A stretch of 12,593 bases of DNA from an uncultured Coriobacteriaceae bacterium (GCA_902783515.1 CACZRK010000025.1:1-12593), one strand, 5' to 3'; shown: positions 1 to 7,859, numbered from the stretch's first letter. Program-made: numbers and translations. The notes: generated by a model from the letters alone, not told the origin.

Positions 1-880
1 CGCCCTTCAGCGTCTGGCGGCGCGCGATCATGTCCGCGTGCGGGTCAGGCACGGGGATCGCCGACAGCAGGGCGCGCGTGTACGGGTGCAGCGGGTTGTC
101 GTACAGCTCGTCGGCGTCGGCGAGCTCCACGATGCGGCCGAGGTACATGACGCCGATGCGCGACGAGATGTGACGCACCATGGACAGGTCGTGCGCCACG
201 AACAGGTACGTGAGGTGGAGCTCCTGCTGCAGGTCCTCGAGCATGTTGACGACCTGCGCCTGGATGGAGACGTCCAGGGCGGAGATGGGCTCGTCGCACA
301 GGATGAAGTCCGGCTTGACGGACAGGGCGCGGGCGATGCCCACGCGCTGGCGCTGGCCGCCGGAGAACTCATAGGCGAACTTGTACATGTCGTCGTGGTG
401 CAGGCTCACGCGGTCGAGCATCTCGGCGACGCGATCGTCGATCTCGTCCGCGCTCATGGACGTGCCCACCCGCATCGGCTCGCTCACGATCTCGCGGACC
501 GTCTGGTGCGGGTCCAGCGAGAGGTACGGGTCCTGGAAGACGATCTGCATGCGGCGGTGGATGTCCACGAGCGCGCGCCCGTGAGCGCGCGTGATGTCGT
601 GGCCGTCAAACTCGATCGTGCCGGCGGTCGGCTCGTACATGCGGATGAGGGTGCGGCCGAGCGTGGACTTGCCGCAGCCGCTCTCCCCCACCAGGCCGAA
701 GGTCTCGCCGCGCCGGATGTCCAGGTCGATGCCGTCCACGGCGCGGACGACCTGCTTGCTGGTGCCGAAGAAGCTGCGCACCGGGAAGTGCTTGCACACG
801 CCGCGGGCGCGCAGGATGACGTCGTCCCCGGCGCCATCCGTGCGTCCTGCCGTGGCGGCCACGCTCTCAGTCGCGCTCAT
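1..880 (-). CDS. oppF: Oligopeptide ABC transporter ATP-binding protein OppF (3' end beyond window)
   Basis: This is the second cytoplasmic ATPase of an Opp-type peptide importer; it pairs with OppD to power OppBC. The frame is open from ATG at 880 to the left edge (293 codons visible, no stop), so the C-terminus is missing. Visible nucleotide-binding motifs are Walker A GESGCGKS (residues 65-72), Q-loop Q116 in FQDPYLSLDP, signature FSGGQRQRV (172-180), Walker B FILCDEP (192-198) and H-loop H230. The Opp/Dpp C-terminal extension begins at HPYTRALLSAIPVPDP (265-280), where the window ends. The start is set by a four-base ATGA overlap with the oppD stop, which implies translational coupling. 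The intact FSGGQ signature and the position after a first ATPase favour OppF/DppF over other ABC ATPases. Peptide versus other oligopeptide-like substrate cannot be told from sequence. Confidence 0.95.
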   Translation of the reverse strand, partial: MSATESVAATAGRTDGAGDDVILRARGVCKHFPVRSFFGTSKQVVRAVDGIDLDIRRGETFGLVGESGCGKSTLGRTLIRMYEPTAGTIEFDGHDITRAHGRALVDIHRRMQIVFQDPYLSLDPHQTVREIVSEPMRVGTSMSADEIDDRVAEMLDRVSLHHDDMYKFAYEFSGGQRQRVGIARALSVKPDFILCDEPISALDVSIQAQVVNMLEDLQQELHLTYLFVAHDLSMVRHISSRIGVMYLGRIVELADADELYDNPLHPYTRALLSAIPVPDPHADMIARRQTLKG

Positions 881-1944
881 CTCGCGTCCCCCTTCGCGTC
901 GTGCGAGGCGGCGTCTTCGGCCGGCCTCCTCGTGCGGTCCATCCGGTCAAGCTCGTCGGCCGTGAACACGCACCGTGCGGTCTGCTCGCCCTCGTACGCG
1001 ATGAACGCGGGCATCGCCTGGCGGCAGCGGTCGCAGGTGTACGTGCAGCGGTCCGCGAACGGGCAGCCGTCGGGCGGGTCGACGAGCGAAGGCGCCGAAC
1101 CGGGGATGGACACGAGCCGCCCGTGGCGGCGGTCCGCCGGGTTCGGCACGGCGCCGAGCAGCGCGCGCGTGTAGGGGTGGCGCGGGCGCAGGAAGATGTC
1201 GTCGACCGTGCCGGTCTCCATGATGACGCCGCCGTACATGACCGCCACGCGGTTGCACACGTTGGCGACCACGCCCAGGTCGTGGCTGATGAGCACGACG
1301 CTCATGCCCGCCTCGTCGCGCAGACGGCGCAGCAGGTCAAGGATCTGCGCCTGGATGGTGACGTCAAGGGCGGTCGTGGGCTCGTCGGCGATGAGGAGCT
1401 TGGGCTGGCAGCACAGCGCCATGGCGATGAGCACGCGCTGGCGCATGCCGCCGGAGAACTCGTGCGGGTACTGGGAGAGGCGCTGCTCCGGCGAGGGGAT
1501 GCCCACCTGTCCGAGCACGCGCACCGCCTCGGTGTCGGCGGCGGCGCCCGTGAGGCCGCGGTGGCGCTTGAGGACCTCGCGCAGGTGCTTGCCGATGGTG
1601 CGCAGCGGGTCGAGCGAGGTCATCGGGTCCTGGAAGATCATCGCGATCTCCCCGCCGCGCATGCGGCGGCGCTCCTCGTCGCTCATCGCGAGCATGTCGC
1701 GCCCGCAGAAGGTGAGCTCGTCCGCCTCCACGTCGGCGTTGTCGGGCATGAGGCCCATGACCGACTTCATCGTCACGCTCTTGCCCGAGCCGGACTCGCC
1801 GACCACGGCGAGGAAGTCGCCCTCGCGCACGGTCAGGTCCACGCCGCGAACCGCCTTGACCAGCGAGCGGTGCGCGTGGAACGTCGTGCGCAGGTTGCGC
1901 ACGCGCAGGAGGTCGCCCGCGGGCGCCTGTTGGGTGTCAGCCAT
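877..1944 (-). CDS. oppD: Oligopeptide ABC transporter ATP-binding protein OppD
   Basis: 355-residue ATPase of the peptide importer. Motifs: Walker A GESGSGKS (49-56), Q-loop Q105 in FQDPMTSLDP, signature FSGGMRQR (163-170; the usual LSGGQ Gln is Met, common in OppD/DppD), Walker B LLIADEP (183-189) and H-loop H221. After the HPYTRALLGAVP block (256-267) comes the oligopeptide-family C-terminal domain with a cysteine cluster at C294, C300, C304, C307 and C325. Spacing of this kind (C-x5-C-x6-C-x17-C) is associated with an iron-sulfur cluster in structurally studied OppD/DppD proteins. The start ATG at 1944 lies two bases after the oppC stop and has a GGGAG Shine-Dalgarno inside the oppC 3' end. 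A longer open reading through this region into oppC on the same strand is a frame artefact, because the OppD homology starts at MADTQQAP. The stop overlaps the oppF start. Confidence 0.96.
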   Translation of the reverse strand: MADTQQAPAGDLLRVRNLRTTFHAHRSLVKAVRGVDLTVREGDFLAVVGESGSGKSVTMKSVMGLMPDNADVEADELTFCGRDMLAMSDEERRRMRGGEIAMIFQDPMTSLDPLRTIGKHLREVLKRHRGLTGAAADTEAVRVLGQVGIPSPEQRLSQYPHEFSGGMRQRVLIAMALCCQPKLLIADEPTTALDVTIQAQILDLLRRLRDEAGMSVVLISHDLGVVANVCNRVAVMYGGVIMETGTVDDIFLRPRHPYTRALLGAVPNPADRRHGRLVSIPGSAPSLVDPPDGCPFADRCTYTCDRCRQAMPAFIAYEGEQTARCVFTADELDRMDRTRRPAEDAASHDAKGDAR

Positions 1945-1946
1945 AC

Positions 1947-2858
1947 CTACTCCCTCTCCCCGCTCATGACCTGCGGGTCGGCGAAGACGCGCATGATGTT
2001 GCCCAGCTTGTTGAACGCGAAGATCACGATCACGATCAGCAGGCCGGGGATGATGGCCATGTAGATGTCGTTCTGCATGTACTGCTGCGCGTCCTGCAGC
2101 ATGGAGCCCCACGAGGACATGGGCTGCTGCACGCCGACGCCCAGAAACGACAGCGACGACTCGGTCATGATCGCGCTCGCGAGGCTCGTCGTGGACGCGG
2201 TGATGATGGTGGGCAGCGCCGCGGGGATGATGTGCCGGATGATCACGCGCGCCGGCGAGACGCCGCAGAGCTGCGCGTACTGCACGAAGTCGCGCTCCTT
2301 GATCGTCTGCGTCTCGGTGCGGACCAGACGGGCGATCTCCATCCAGCTGAACAGGCCGATGACCAGGATGATGCTGGTCAGGCCGGGCTTGAGGAAGATG
2401 CTCACGACGGTGACGAGGACGAGCCACGGCACCGAGGACAGCACGTCGACGATGCGCATGAGGATTGCGTCCACGATGCCGCCGAGCAGGCCGGCGACCG
2501 TGCCGACGATGATGCCGATCACGAGGCTCGTGAGCATGGCGAGCACGCCGACGAGCAGCGAGACGCGGCCGCCGTACAGCACGCGGGCGAAGTAGTCGCG
2601 CCCGAGCTGGTCGGTGCCGAAGATGTGCTGGGCGCTTGGGGCGGCGAGGCGATGCGCGACGTCGGTGGCGTTGGGGCTCAGCGGCAGCAGCGGCGCGATC
2701 AGGCACGCGACGACGACGATGGCGAGCAGGGCGAGCGAGACGATGGCAACCTTGTCGTGGCGGAACGCCGACCAGGCTGCCTGGGCGCGCGTGTGCCGGC
2801 GGGCGGGGCGCCTCCGGGCGTCGGCCGCGGGCGCGGCGGTGGGTGCGGTGGCGGCCAT
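1947..2858 (-). CDS. oppC: Oligopeptide ABC transporter permease OppC
   Basis: 303-residue inner-membrane permease with the typical OppC layout. An Ala/Arg-rich cytoplasmic N-terminus (1-30) precedes TM1 (about 37-54). Next comes the family block GTDQLGRDYFARVLYGGRVSLLVG, followed by further TM segments. The EAA coupling loop ERDFVQYAQLCGVSPARVIIRH contacts the ATPase. The ending GNIMRVFADPQVMSGERE is also family-like (compare DPRLR endings). The start ATG at 2858 shares one base with the oppB TAA stop (TAATG), and GGGAGGTG precedes it, so the start is well supported. It partners OppB to form the membrane pore. The long Ala/Pro/Arg N-terminal tail is low complexity but in frame. Confidence 0.96.
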   Translation of the reverse strand: MAATAPTAAPAADARRRPARRHTRAQAAWSAFRHDKVAIVSLALLAIVVVACLIAPLLPLSPNATDVAHRLAAPSAQHIFGTDQLGRDYFARVLYGGRVSLLVGVLAMLTSLVIGIIVGTVAGLLGGIVDAILMRIVDVLSSVPWLVLVTVVSIFLKPGLTSIILVIGLFSWMEIARLVRTETQTIKERDFVQYAQLCGVSPARVIIRHIIPAALPTIITASTTSLASAIMTESSLSFLGVGVQQPMSSWGSMLQDAQQYMQNDIYMAIIPGLLIVIVIFAFNKLGNIMRVFADPQVMSGERE

Positions 2859-3814
2859 TAGCGGGCACCTCCCTGACGGATGCGCGGGTCGGCGAGCGCG
2901 TTGAGCACGTCGGCGAGCAGGTTGCCGATGATGACGAGCGTCGAGGACAGGATGAGGATCGCCATGACGATCGGGTAGTCCATGCCCTTGATGGCCGTCA
3001 TGAAGTAGGGGCCGACGCCCGGCCAGCTGAAGATGGTCTCGGTGATGATGGCACCCGTCACGAGCATGGGCAGCGCCATGCCGAGGCGCGTGAGCACCGG
3101 GCCGAGGACGTTGCGGCAGACGTGCCGGAACATGATCTCGGCGCGCTTCGCGCCGAAGGCCTCCTGCACCATGACGTAGTCCTGCGTGATCTGCGTGATC
3201 GTGGAGGAGCGCACGTAGCGCAGGTTGTCCGGCAGGAAGGCGATCGTGAGCGTCACGAACGGCAGGATGTAGTGGCGCAGCACGTCCACGAACGACCCGT
3301 CGCCCACGGTCTGCATGCCCACGATCGGCAGGGCGCGCAGCAGGTAGCCGAACACGAAGATGAGCAGCATGGCGAGCCAGAACGACGGCACGGCGATCAG
3401 GACCGAGGCGATGCCGTCTATGACGTGGTCCAGGCGCGAGCCGCGGTGCGAGCCGGCGACCAGGCCGAGCACGATCGCGGTCACGTAGGCGACCAGGTAG
3501 CTCGGCAGCACGAGCAGGATCGTGTTGGGGATGCGCACCGCGAGCTGCTCGGCGATGGACGACTTCGTGACGATGGAGTACCCGAAGTTGCCTTGCAGCA
3601 GGCCTCCCAGCCACGCGAAGTACTGCACCCAGACCGGCTGGTCATAGCCGTACTGGGCCTTGATGGCCGCGATCGTCTCCTCGGACATCTTCGGCGTCGT
3701 CATGGCGTCGATGGCGTCGTATGGCGCCGCGCGCATGAGCAGGAACACGATGATGGAGATGAGGAGAAGAAGCGGGATGGCGATCAGCAGTCGCCGAGCG
3801 ATGTACTTGGCCAC
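2858..3814 (-). CDS. oppB: Oligopeptide ABC transporter permease OppB
   Basis: 318-residue permease starting with GTG at 3814. The N-terminus MAKYIARRLLIAIPLLLLISIIVFLLMRAAP is the classic OppB/DppB first helix. It is followed by a periplasm-facing or external loop containing YGYDQPVWVQYFAWLGGLLQGNFGYSI. The EAA-type loop ITQDYVMVQEAFGAKRAEIMFRHVCRN and the helix block GAIITETIFSWPGVGPYFMTAIKGMDYP are diagnostic of the family. The end LADVLNALADPRIR is the typical DPRI tail. A Shine-Dalgarno-like GAGGG lies about eight bases before the GTG. The gene is first in the tightly packed oppBCDF core. A 157-base gap with a long hairpin separates it from oppA1, which fits lower expression of permease than of binding protein. 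Confidence 0.96.
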   Translation of the reverse strand: MAKYIARRLLIAIPLLLLISIIVFLLMRAAPYDAIDAMTTPKMSEETIAAIKAQYGYDQPVWVQYFAWLGGLLQGNFGYSIVTKSSIAEQLAVRIPNTILLVLPSYLVAYVTAIVLGLVAGSHRGSRLDHVIDGIASVLIAVPSFWLAMLLIFVFGYLLRALPIVGMQTVGDGSFVDVLRHYILPFVTLTIAFLPDNLRYVRSSTITQITQDYVMVQEAFGAKRAEIMFRHVCRNVLGPVLTRLGMALPMLVTGAIITETIFSWPGVGPYFMTAIKGMDYPIVMAILILSSTLVIIGNLLADVLNALADPRIRQGGAR

Positions 3815-3907
3815 GGTCCCACCCTCTCTTGTGTCGGCCGCGCCCCTTCCGACGCGGCGTGGGTCATAGCGGCGCGCCCCGTGCGGGCGCCCCCTCTACA
3901 CGCAAGC

Positions 3908-3949
3908 GGCCGCGCGCCCGGCATCGTCGTGCGATGCGGGCGCGCGGCC
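3908..3949 (-). terminator. Long GC-rich hairpin between oppA1 and oppB (processing/attenuation candidate)
   Basis: Bases 3908-3925 pair with 3933-3949 as a 17-bp stem with one bulged base and a 7-base loop. There is no U-tract after it in the minus direction, so it is not a textbook intrinsic terminator. It sits 22 bases after the oppA1 stop and about 90 bases before the oppB start. This is a common place for a stem that protects the binding-protein mRNA or partly terminates transcription, keeping oppA levels above oppBCDF. A second smaller stem occurs at about 3872-3892. The role is inferred. Confidence 0.55.
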
Positions 3950-3971
3950 TCGTCTGCGCTGCCGGACGCGC

Positions 3972-5570
3972 TTACTGCATGTCCAGCTTGGAGAGGTCCT
4001 CAAAGGTGTAGACCGGCACGAGGCCCGCCTCCTGGATGTTCGTGACGTTGGAGGTGGTCACGAGCAGGCGCTTGTTGGAGTACAGCGGGTAGAACGCGCC
4101 CGTGTTCTGGACGGCCGCCTGCAGGTCGGAGAAGATCTTCTTGCGCTTGTCGGGGTCAAGCTCCGAGGCGCCCTGCGCGAACAGCTCGTCGATCTCCGGG
4201 TACGCGTCGCCCCAGTGCATGTAGTTCCAGTTGGCGTCGCTCTCGAACAGCGGGGCGAACGTCGTGGGGTCGATGCCCATGATGTAACCGCCGAAGTACA
4301 TGTCGTAGTCGCCGCCGTCGTCGAGCATCGTGTTGCTGAGGGCGGTCGGATCGACGGCCTGGATGTTCAGCGTGATGCCGGCCTCGGCCGCCTGCTCCTT
4401 CATCATGAGCGCGTCGGTCTCGGTGAGCGTGTTGCCCGAGTCGTAGGCGATCGTGAAGGTCGGGTTCGCCTGGCCGGCGTCGGCGAGCAGCTGCTTGGCC
4501 TTCTCGACGTCGCGGTCGTACTTCTCCACCGCGTCGGCGTCATAGAACTCGCTGATGGTGGGCAGGAAGGTGTACTCGACGTCATAGTACTGCGGGTCGA
4601 GCAGGGCGGCGTTGCAGATGGCCGGCTTGTCGAACGAGTACAGGATGGCCTTGCGCACGTTCTCGTTGGTCACGCGGTTGCAGTTGATGGCGAGGTAGGC
4701 GACGCGGCCTTCGGAGTACGGGGTCACCGTGAGGCCGTTGCCCTGGATGTTCATCTGCTGGACCTCGGCGGGCGTGCCGATCCAGGCGTTGACCTCGCCG
4801 GCCTGGATGGCCTGCATGCCGGTGTTCTCGTTCGTGACGATCTGGAAGACGACCTGGTCAATGTGCGGGGCGCCGAGGAAGTAGTCCTTGTTGGCCTCAA
4901 AGCGCAGGTACTGGCCGGGCTGATACTCCATGAGCTGGTAGGGGCCGGTGCCGACGGGCGTGTTGTTCACGTCGTTGTGCTCCCAGTCGGTCACGCCCTC
5001 GTAGAGGTGCTTGGGCATGATGAAGCCCTGGCTGATCATCTCGGCGGCGTTGGCGATCGCGATCGGGAACGTGAAGGTGACGGTGAGGTCGTCGACCTTC
5101 TTGACCTCCACCTTGCCCTGGTCGTAGACGAGCTGGCTGTACTGGTTGGCCGTCTCGGTGGACTCGATCGCCTCGTAGGTGAACACGACGTCGTCGGCCG
5201 TGAACGGCTCGCCGTCCTGCCACTTGACGCCCTCGTGCAGGTGCACGGTGAGCGTCTTGCCGTCGTCGGAGGTGTCGTAGGAGTCGGCGAGGAAGTAGTT
5301 GATGCCGTCGGCGTTGTACATCCACAGCGGCGAGTAGACGAGCTTCAGCGTCATGAGGCCGAAGCGGTCGCCCGTCGTGATGACGTTCGGCGAGACGCTC
5401 GGGTCGCCGGCGATGGCGTAGGTGAACGTCTTGCCGCCGTCGCCGGCGAAGGCGAAGGTCGCGTCGGTGGCGGAAATGCCCATGGCGGCGAGCAGCGCCG
5501 TCGCGGCCGTTGCGCCCGCGCCCTTGATGAAGGAGCGGCGAGAGAACTCGGATCCAAGCATGGTGCTCAT
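3972..5570 (-). CDS. oppA: Peptide-binding protein OppA, Tat-type signal (first paralogue, next to oppB)
   Basis: 532-residue family 5 extracellular solute-binding protein that captures peptides and delivers them to OppBC. The N-terminus has a twin-arginine motif S10-R11-R12-S-F-I-K16, a hydrophobic stretch (about 17-34) and an AxA cleavage site at A40-F-A42. No lipobox cysteine is present, so it is predicted to be folded before Tat export and not lipid-anchored. Family features include HLHEGVKWQDGEPFTADDVVFTYE, GTGPYQL and the C-terminal half with AIQAGEVNAWIG and FYPLYSNKRLLV. The start ATG at 5570 is backed by AAGGAGGG at 5579-5586, nine bases upstream. It is the closest paralogue of the next gene upstream, with near-identical stretches such as NENTGMQAIQ, IQGNGLTVTPYSE and YIMGIDP. 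Exact ligand is unknown; peptides are the family default. Confidence 0.93.
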   Translation of the reverse strand: MSTMLGSEFSRRSFIKGAGATAATALLAAMGISATDATFAFAGDGGKTFTYAIAGDPSVSPNVITTGDRFGLMTLKLVYSPLWMYNADGINYFLADSYDTSDDGKTLTVHLHEGVKWQDGEPFTADDVVFTYEAIESTETANQYSQLVYDQGKVEVKKVDDLTVTFTFPIAIANAAEMISQGFIMPKHLYEGVTDWEHNDVNNTPVGTGPYQLMEYQPGQYLRFEANKDYFLGAPHIDQVVFQIVTNENTGMQAIQAGEVNAWIGTPAEVQQMNIQGNGLTVTPYSEGRVAYLAINCNRVTNENVRKAILYSFDKPAICNAALLDPQYYDVEYTFLPTISEFYDADAVEKYDRDVEKAKQLLADAGQANPTFTIAYDSGNTLTETDALMMKEQAAEAGITLNIQAVDPTALSNTMLDDGGDYDMYFGGYIMGIDPTTFAPLFESDANWNYMHWGDAYPEIDELFAQGASELDPDKRKKIFSDLQAAVQNTGAFYPLYSNKRLLVTTSNVTNIQEAGLVPVYTFEDLSKLDMQ

Positions 5571-5746
5571 GTGCGTTTCCCTCCTTGCGGGATGGGTCCC
5601 GGGAACAGCGCGGTCACGCGCCGCCCGCGCCGCGTTGGCGGGGCGGGCGGCGGCATGGTGCGCGCGATGACATGTGGGGTTCGCGGTCCGGCGAGCCCCG
5701 CTCGTACTCTACCCTACGGCGTGCGTCGGGATTCTGACGAATGGGC

Positions 5747-5767
5747 ATTGTACACCCGAGAGGTGTA
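5747..5767 (-). promoter_or_regulatory. Operator-like dyad overlapping a possible -10 between oppA2 and oppA1
   Basis: A perfect six-base inverted repeat TACACC-N5-GGTGTA lies at 5751-5767. On the minus strand its edge overlaps TACAAT (5752-5747), a good match to a -10 box; the matching -35 (CATGAG at 17 bp) is poor. The site lies in the AT-richest part of the 287-base gap, about 180 bases before oppA1. A separate, regulated promoter for oppA1 and the downstream transporter genes would explain it. The regulator is unknown and the promoter is uncertain. Confidence 0.3.
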
Positions 5768-5791
5768 TTCTCATGCCCGCGCCACAGGCAC

Positions 5792-5837
5792 GCCGCGCCG
5801 GCGGGCGGGCGCCCCTGCCTCCCCGGCGCTGCGCGGC
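5792..5837 (-). terminator. GC-rich hairpin just after oppA2
   Basis: GCCGCGCCGG at 5792-5801 can pair with CCGGC (5823-5827) and GCGGC (5833-5837) across a five-base bulge. The loop is itself GC-rich. It starts about 20 bases past the oppA2 stop in transcription order, has no U-run, and precedes the candidate oppA1 promoter. It may be an attenuator or 3'-end stabiliser; in such GC-rich sequence chance pairing is a real alternative. Confidence 0.35.
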
Positions 5838-5857
5838 CTGGAGCTGCCGAGCCCCGC

Positions 5858-7507
5858 CTAGCCCTGGACCCTCAGCTTGTCATAGTCCTCGAACGTGTAG
5901 ATCGGGATGAGCTTCGCGTCCTCGATGCCGGACACGCGGGCGGTCGTGACGAGCAGGCGCTTGTTGGAGTACAGCGGGTAGAAGGCCGCGTTGTCCTGGA
6001 TGCGCGCCTGGACCTTGTCATAGATCTCGGCACGCTTGTCGTGGTCGGTCTCCTGGCGGCCCTGCGTGAACAGGTCGTCGAGCTCCGGGTCGTCCAGGTG
6101 GCCGTAGTTGGACGGGCTGCCGCTCGTGAACTCGTCAGCATAGGAGTCAGGGTCGATGCCCATGATGTAGCCGCCGAACGTGATGTCGTAGTCGCTGGAC
6201 GCGTCGCGCTGCGCCTGAGAGAGCGCCGCCGACTCCAGGCCGACGAGCTCCAGCGTGATGCCGGCCTCGGCCGCCTGCTCCTGCGCGACGATCAGCGCGT
6301 TGGTCTGCAGGGAGTCGCTGCCCGTGTAGGCGACGCGGAACGTGGGGCTGGTCTGGCCGGCGTCGGCAAGCAGCTGCGTGGCCTTCTGGACGTCGCGCTC
6401 GTACTTCTGGACGGCGTCGGGGTTGTAGAACTCGCTGGTGGTGGGCAGGAACGTGTACTCGAGCTCGTAGTACTCGTCGCTGAGCGCCGCGGCGTCGGCG
6501 ATCGCCTTCTTGTCCAGCGCGTACCACAGCGCCTGGCGGACGCGCTGGTCGGTCACGCGCTGCGCGTTGAAGGTGAGGTAGGCGACGCGGTTCTCGGAGT
6601 AGGGCGTGACCGTGAGGCCGTTGCCCTGGATGTCCATCTGCTGAATCTGGGCCGCCGTGCCGATCCACGCGTCCACCTGGCCGGTCTGGATCGCCTGCAT
6701 GCCGGTGTTCTCGTTCGTGACGATCTGGAAGACGATGCCGTCGGTCTGCGGCGCGCCCTTGAAGTAGTCCTTGTTCGCGGCAAACTGGACGTAGGAGCCG
6801 GCCTGGTAGTCGGCGAGCGTGTAGGGGCCGGTGCCGACGGGCCTGGCGTTGACGTCGTTGTTCTCGAAGTCGGTGACGCCCTCGTAGACGTGGCGCGGGA
6901 AGATCCACACGCCGTCGGGGCCCTGCAGCTTCTCGAGCGCCGCGGCGTTCACGAACGGGAAGGTGAACTTGACGGTGAGGTCGTCGACCGCCTCGACCTC
7001 CACCTTGCCGTCGTCGCCGTAGTTGAGGCTGGAGTAGGCGTCCGCGGTCGGGATGCTCTGGATCGTCTGGTACGTGAACACGACGTCGTCGGCCGTGAAC
7101 GGCTCGCCGTCGCTCCACGTCACGCCCTCGTGCAGGTGGAACGTGAACTCCTTGTGGTCGTCGGACTCGTCGTAGCCGTCGGCGAGGTACCACGTGATGC
7201 CGTCGGCCCGGTACGTGAACAGCTGGTTGAAGAGCAGCTTGAGCGTCATGAGGCCGTAGCGGTCGTTCGTCGTGACCGGGTTCACGTTGGAGCCGGGGTC
7301 GCCGGCGATCGCGTACGTGAAGGTGCCGCCGGACTCGGCGGCGCCGGCGAACGTAGCGTCCAGCGGAGAGATGCCGAGGCGCGCGAGCAGGCCGGCGGCC
7401 GCGGCGGCGCCGGCGAGGCCGACGAACGAGCGGCGGGAGACGCCGGACGCGGCGATGCGGTCCGAGGCGGCGGGGACGGTGGCGGTGGCGACGTTGGTGG
7501 CAGGCAT
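5858..7507 (-). CDS. oppA: Peptide-binding protein OppA, Tat-type signal (second paralogue, operon-proximal)
   Basis: 549-residue family 5 solute-binding protein and the first gene of the opp locus in transcription order. The N-terminus carries S24-R25-R26-S-F-V-G30, a hydrophobic Ala/Leu segment (about 31-45) and an AxA site near A54-G-A56. As in its neighbour there is no lipobox Cys. Family 5 features include HLHEGVTWSDGEPFTADDVVFTYQ, RPVGTGPYTL and FYPLYSNKRLLVTTARV. ATG at 7507 has a strong AAGGAGGT five bases upstream, which fixes the start. It is colinear with oppA1 along its whole length, so the two arose by tandem duplication. Differences are concentrated in ligand-side segments: for example, around residues 415-450 the text diverges while the flanks stay alike. 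Two receptors for one OppBCDF core would widen the peptide range; this is inference. Confidence 0.93.
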   Translation of the reverse strand: MPATNVATATVPAASDRIAASGVSRRSFVGLAGAAAAAGLLARLGISPLDATFAGAAESGGTFTYAIAGDPGSNVNPVTTNDRYGLMTLKLLFNQLFTYRADGITWYLADGYDESDDHKEFTFHLHEGVTWSDGEPFTADDVVFTYQTIQSIPTADAYSSLNYGDDGKVEVEAVDDLTVKFTFPFVNAAALEKLQGPDGVWIFPRHVYEGVTDFENNDVNARPVGTGPYTLADYQAGSYVQFAANKDYFKGAPQTDGIVFQIVTNENTGMQAIQTGQVDAWIGTAAQIQQMDIQGNGLTVTPYSENRVAYLTFNAQRVTDQRVRQALWYALDKKAIADAAALSDEYYELEYTFLPTTSEFYNPDAVQKYERDVQKATQLLADAGQTSPTFRVAYTGSDSLQTNALIVAQEQAAEAGITLELVGLESAALSQAQRDASSDYDITFGGYIMGIDPDSYADEFTSGSPSNYGHLDDPELDDLFTQGRQETDHDKRAEIYDKVQARIQDNAAFYPLYSNKRLLVTTARVSGIEDAKLIPIYTFEDYDKLRVQG

Positions 7508-7643
7508 GTGGACCTCCTTGGTCGTGACTCATGACGATGGCGTCGATCAGAGCGCGGGCGTGACGGGCTGCCCTGCGGGCGCGCACGCGCATTGTGCGTG
7601 CATACCTTACGTGCGTGCGATAATGCCTATCTGGTCGGTGGTC

Positions 7644-7652
7644 TTTATGACA
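7644..7652 (-). promoter_or_regulatory. Possible extended -10 for the opp operon
   Basis: On the minus strand TGTCATAAA reads as TGn plus CATAAA, an extended -10-like element in the AT-rich segment about 135 bases before the oppA2 start. No good -35 lies 17 bases upstream. Another option is TTGCAC spaced 17 from TAGTCT slightly further upstream. A short dyad CTACT-TC-AGTAG sits between them at about 7668-7679 and could be an operator. Weak evidence, based only on motif similarity and location. Confidence 0.22.
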
Positions 7653-7821
7653 GTTCATGAGACTACTACTTCAGTAGACATTGTGCAAGCCCCTCAATCG
7701 GTTATGTATCCCGGCGATGGTGCGCGCGTGCATGCCGTGACGGGCGAAGGCGCGGACGGCCGGACGGCACGGGTGGGCGGCACCGAGTGGATGACGCGCG
7801 TCGCGTTCCGGTCGGCCTGCA

Positions 7822-7859
7822 GGAAATACCGACGCGTGCGGTCATGATTCGGTTTTTCC
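7822..7859. terminator. Hairpin copy 1, terminator-like (A-tract/T-tract stem)
   Basis: An 11-base arm GGAAATACCGA (7822-7832) faces TCGGTTTTTCC (7849-7859) with one T-T mismatch. Inside are a 2x2 internal loop, a 4-bp stem CGTG/CATG (one G-U) and the tetraloop CGGT. Either strand yields a GC stem flanked by A and U runs, as in bidirectional intrinsic terminators. The same architecture recurs at 7972-8005. It could be a backup terminator for hisS read-through or a dispersed palindromic repeat. Confidence 0.55.

Noticed and set aside
877..2868. 663-residue minus-strand frame joining OppD to upstream sequence
   Set aside because: Only the part from 1944 onward is OppD. The upstream part is out of frame with the real OppC and looks like Arg/His-rich shadow translation.
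4215..7534. Long plus-strand frames opposite oppA1 and oppA2 (4215-5861, 5741-7534)
   Set aside because: They are Val/Leu/Asp/Gly-rich antisense shadows produced by high third-position GC. The minus strand encodes clear solute-binding proteins with good ribosome sites.
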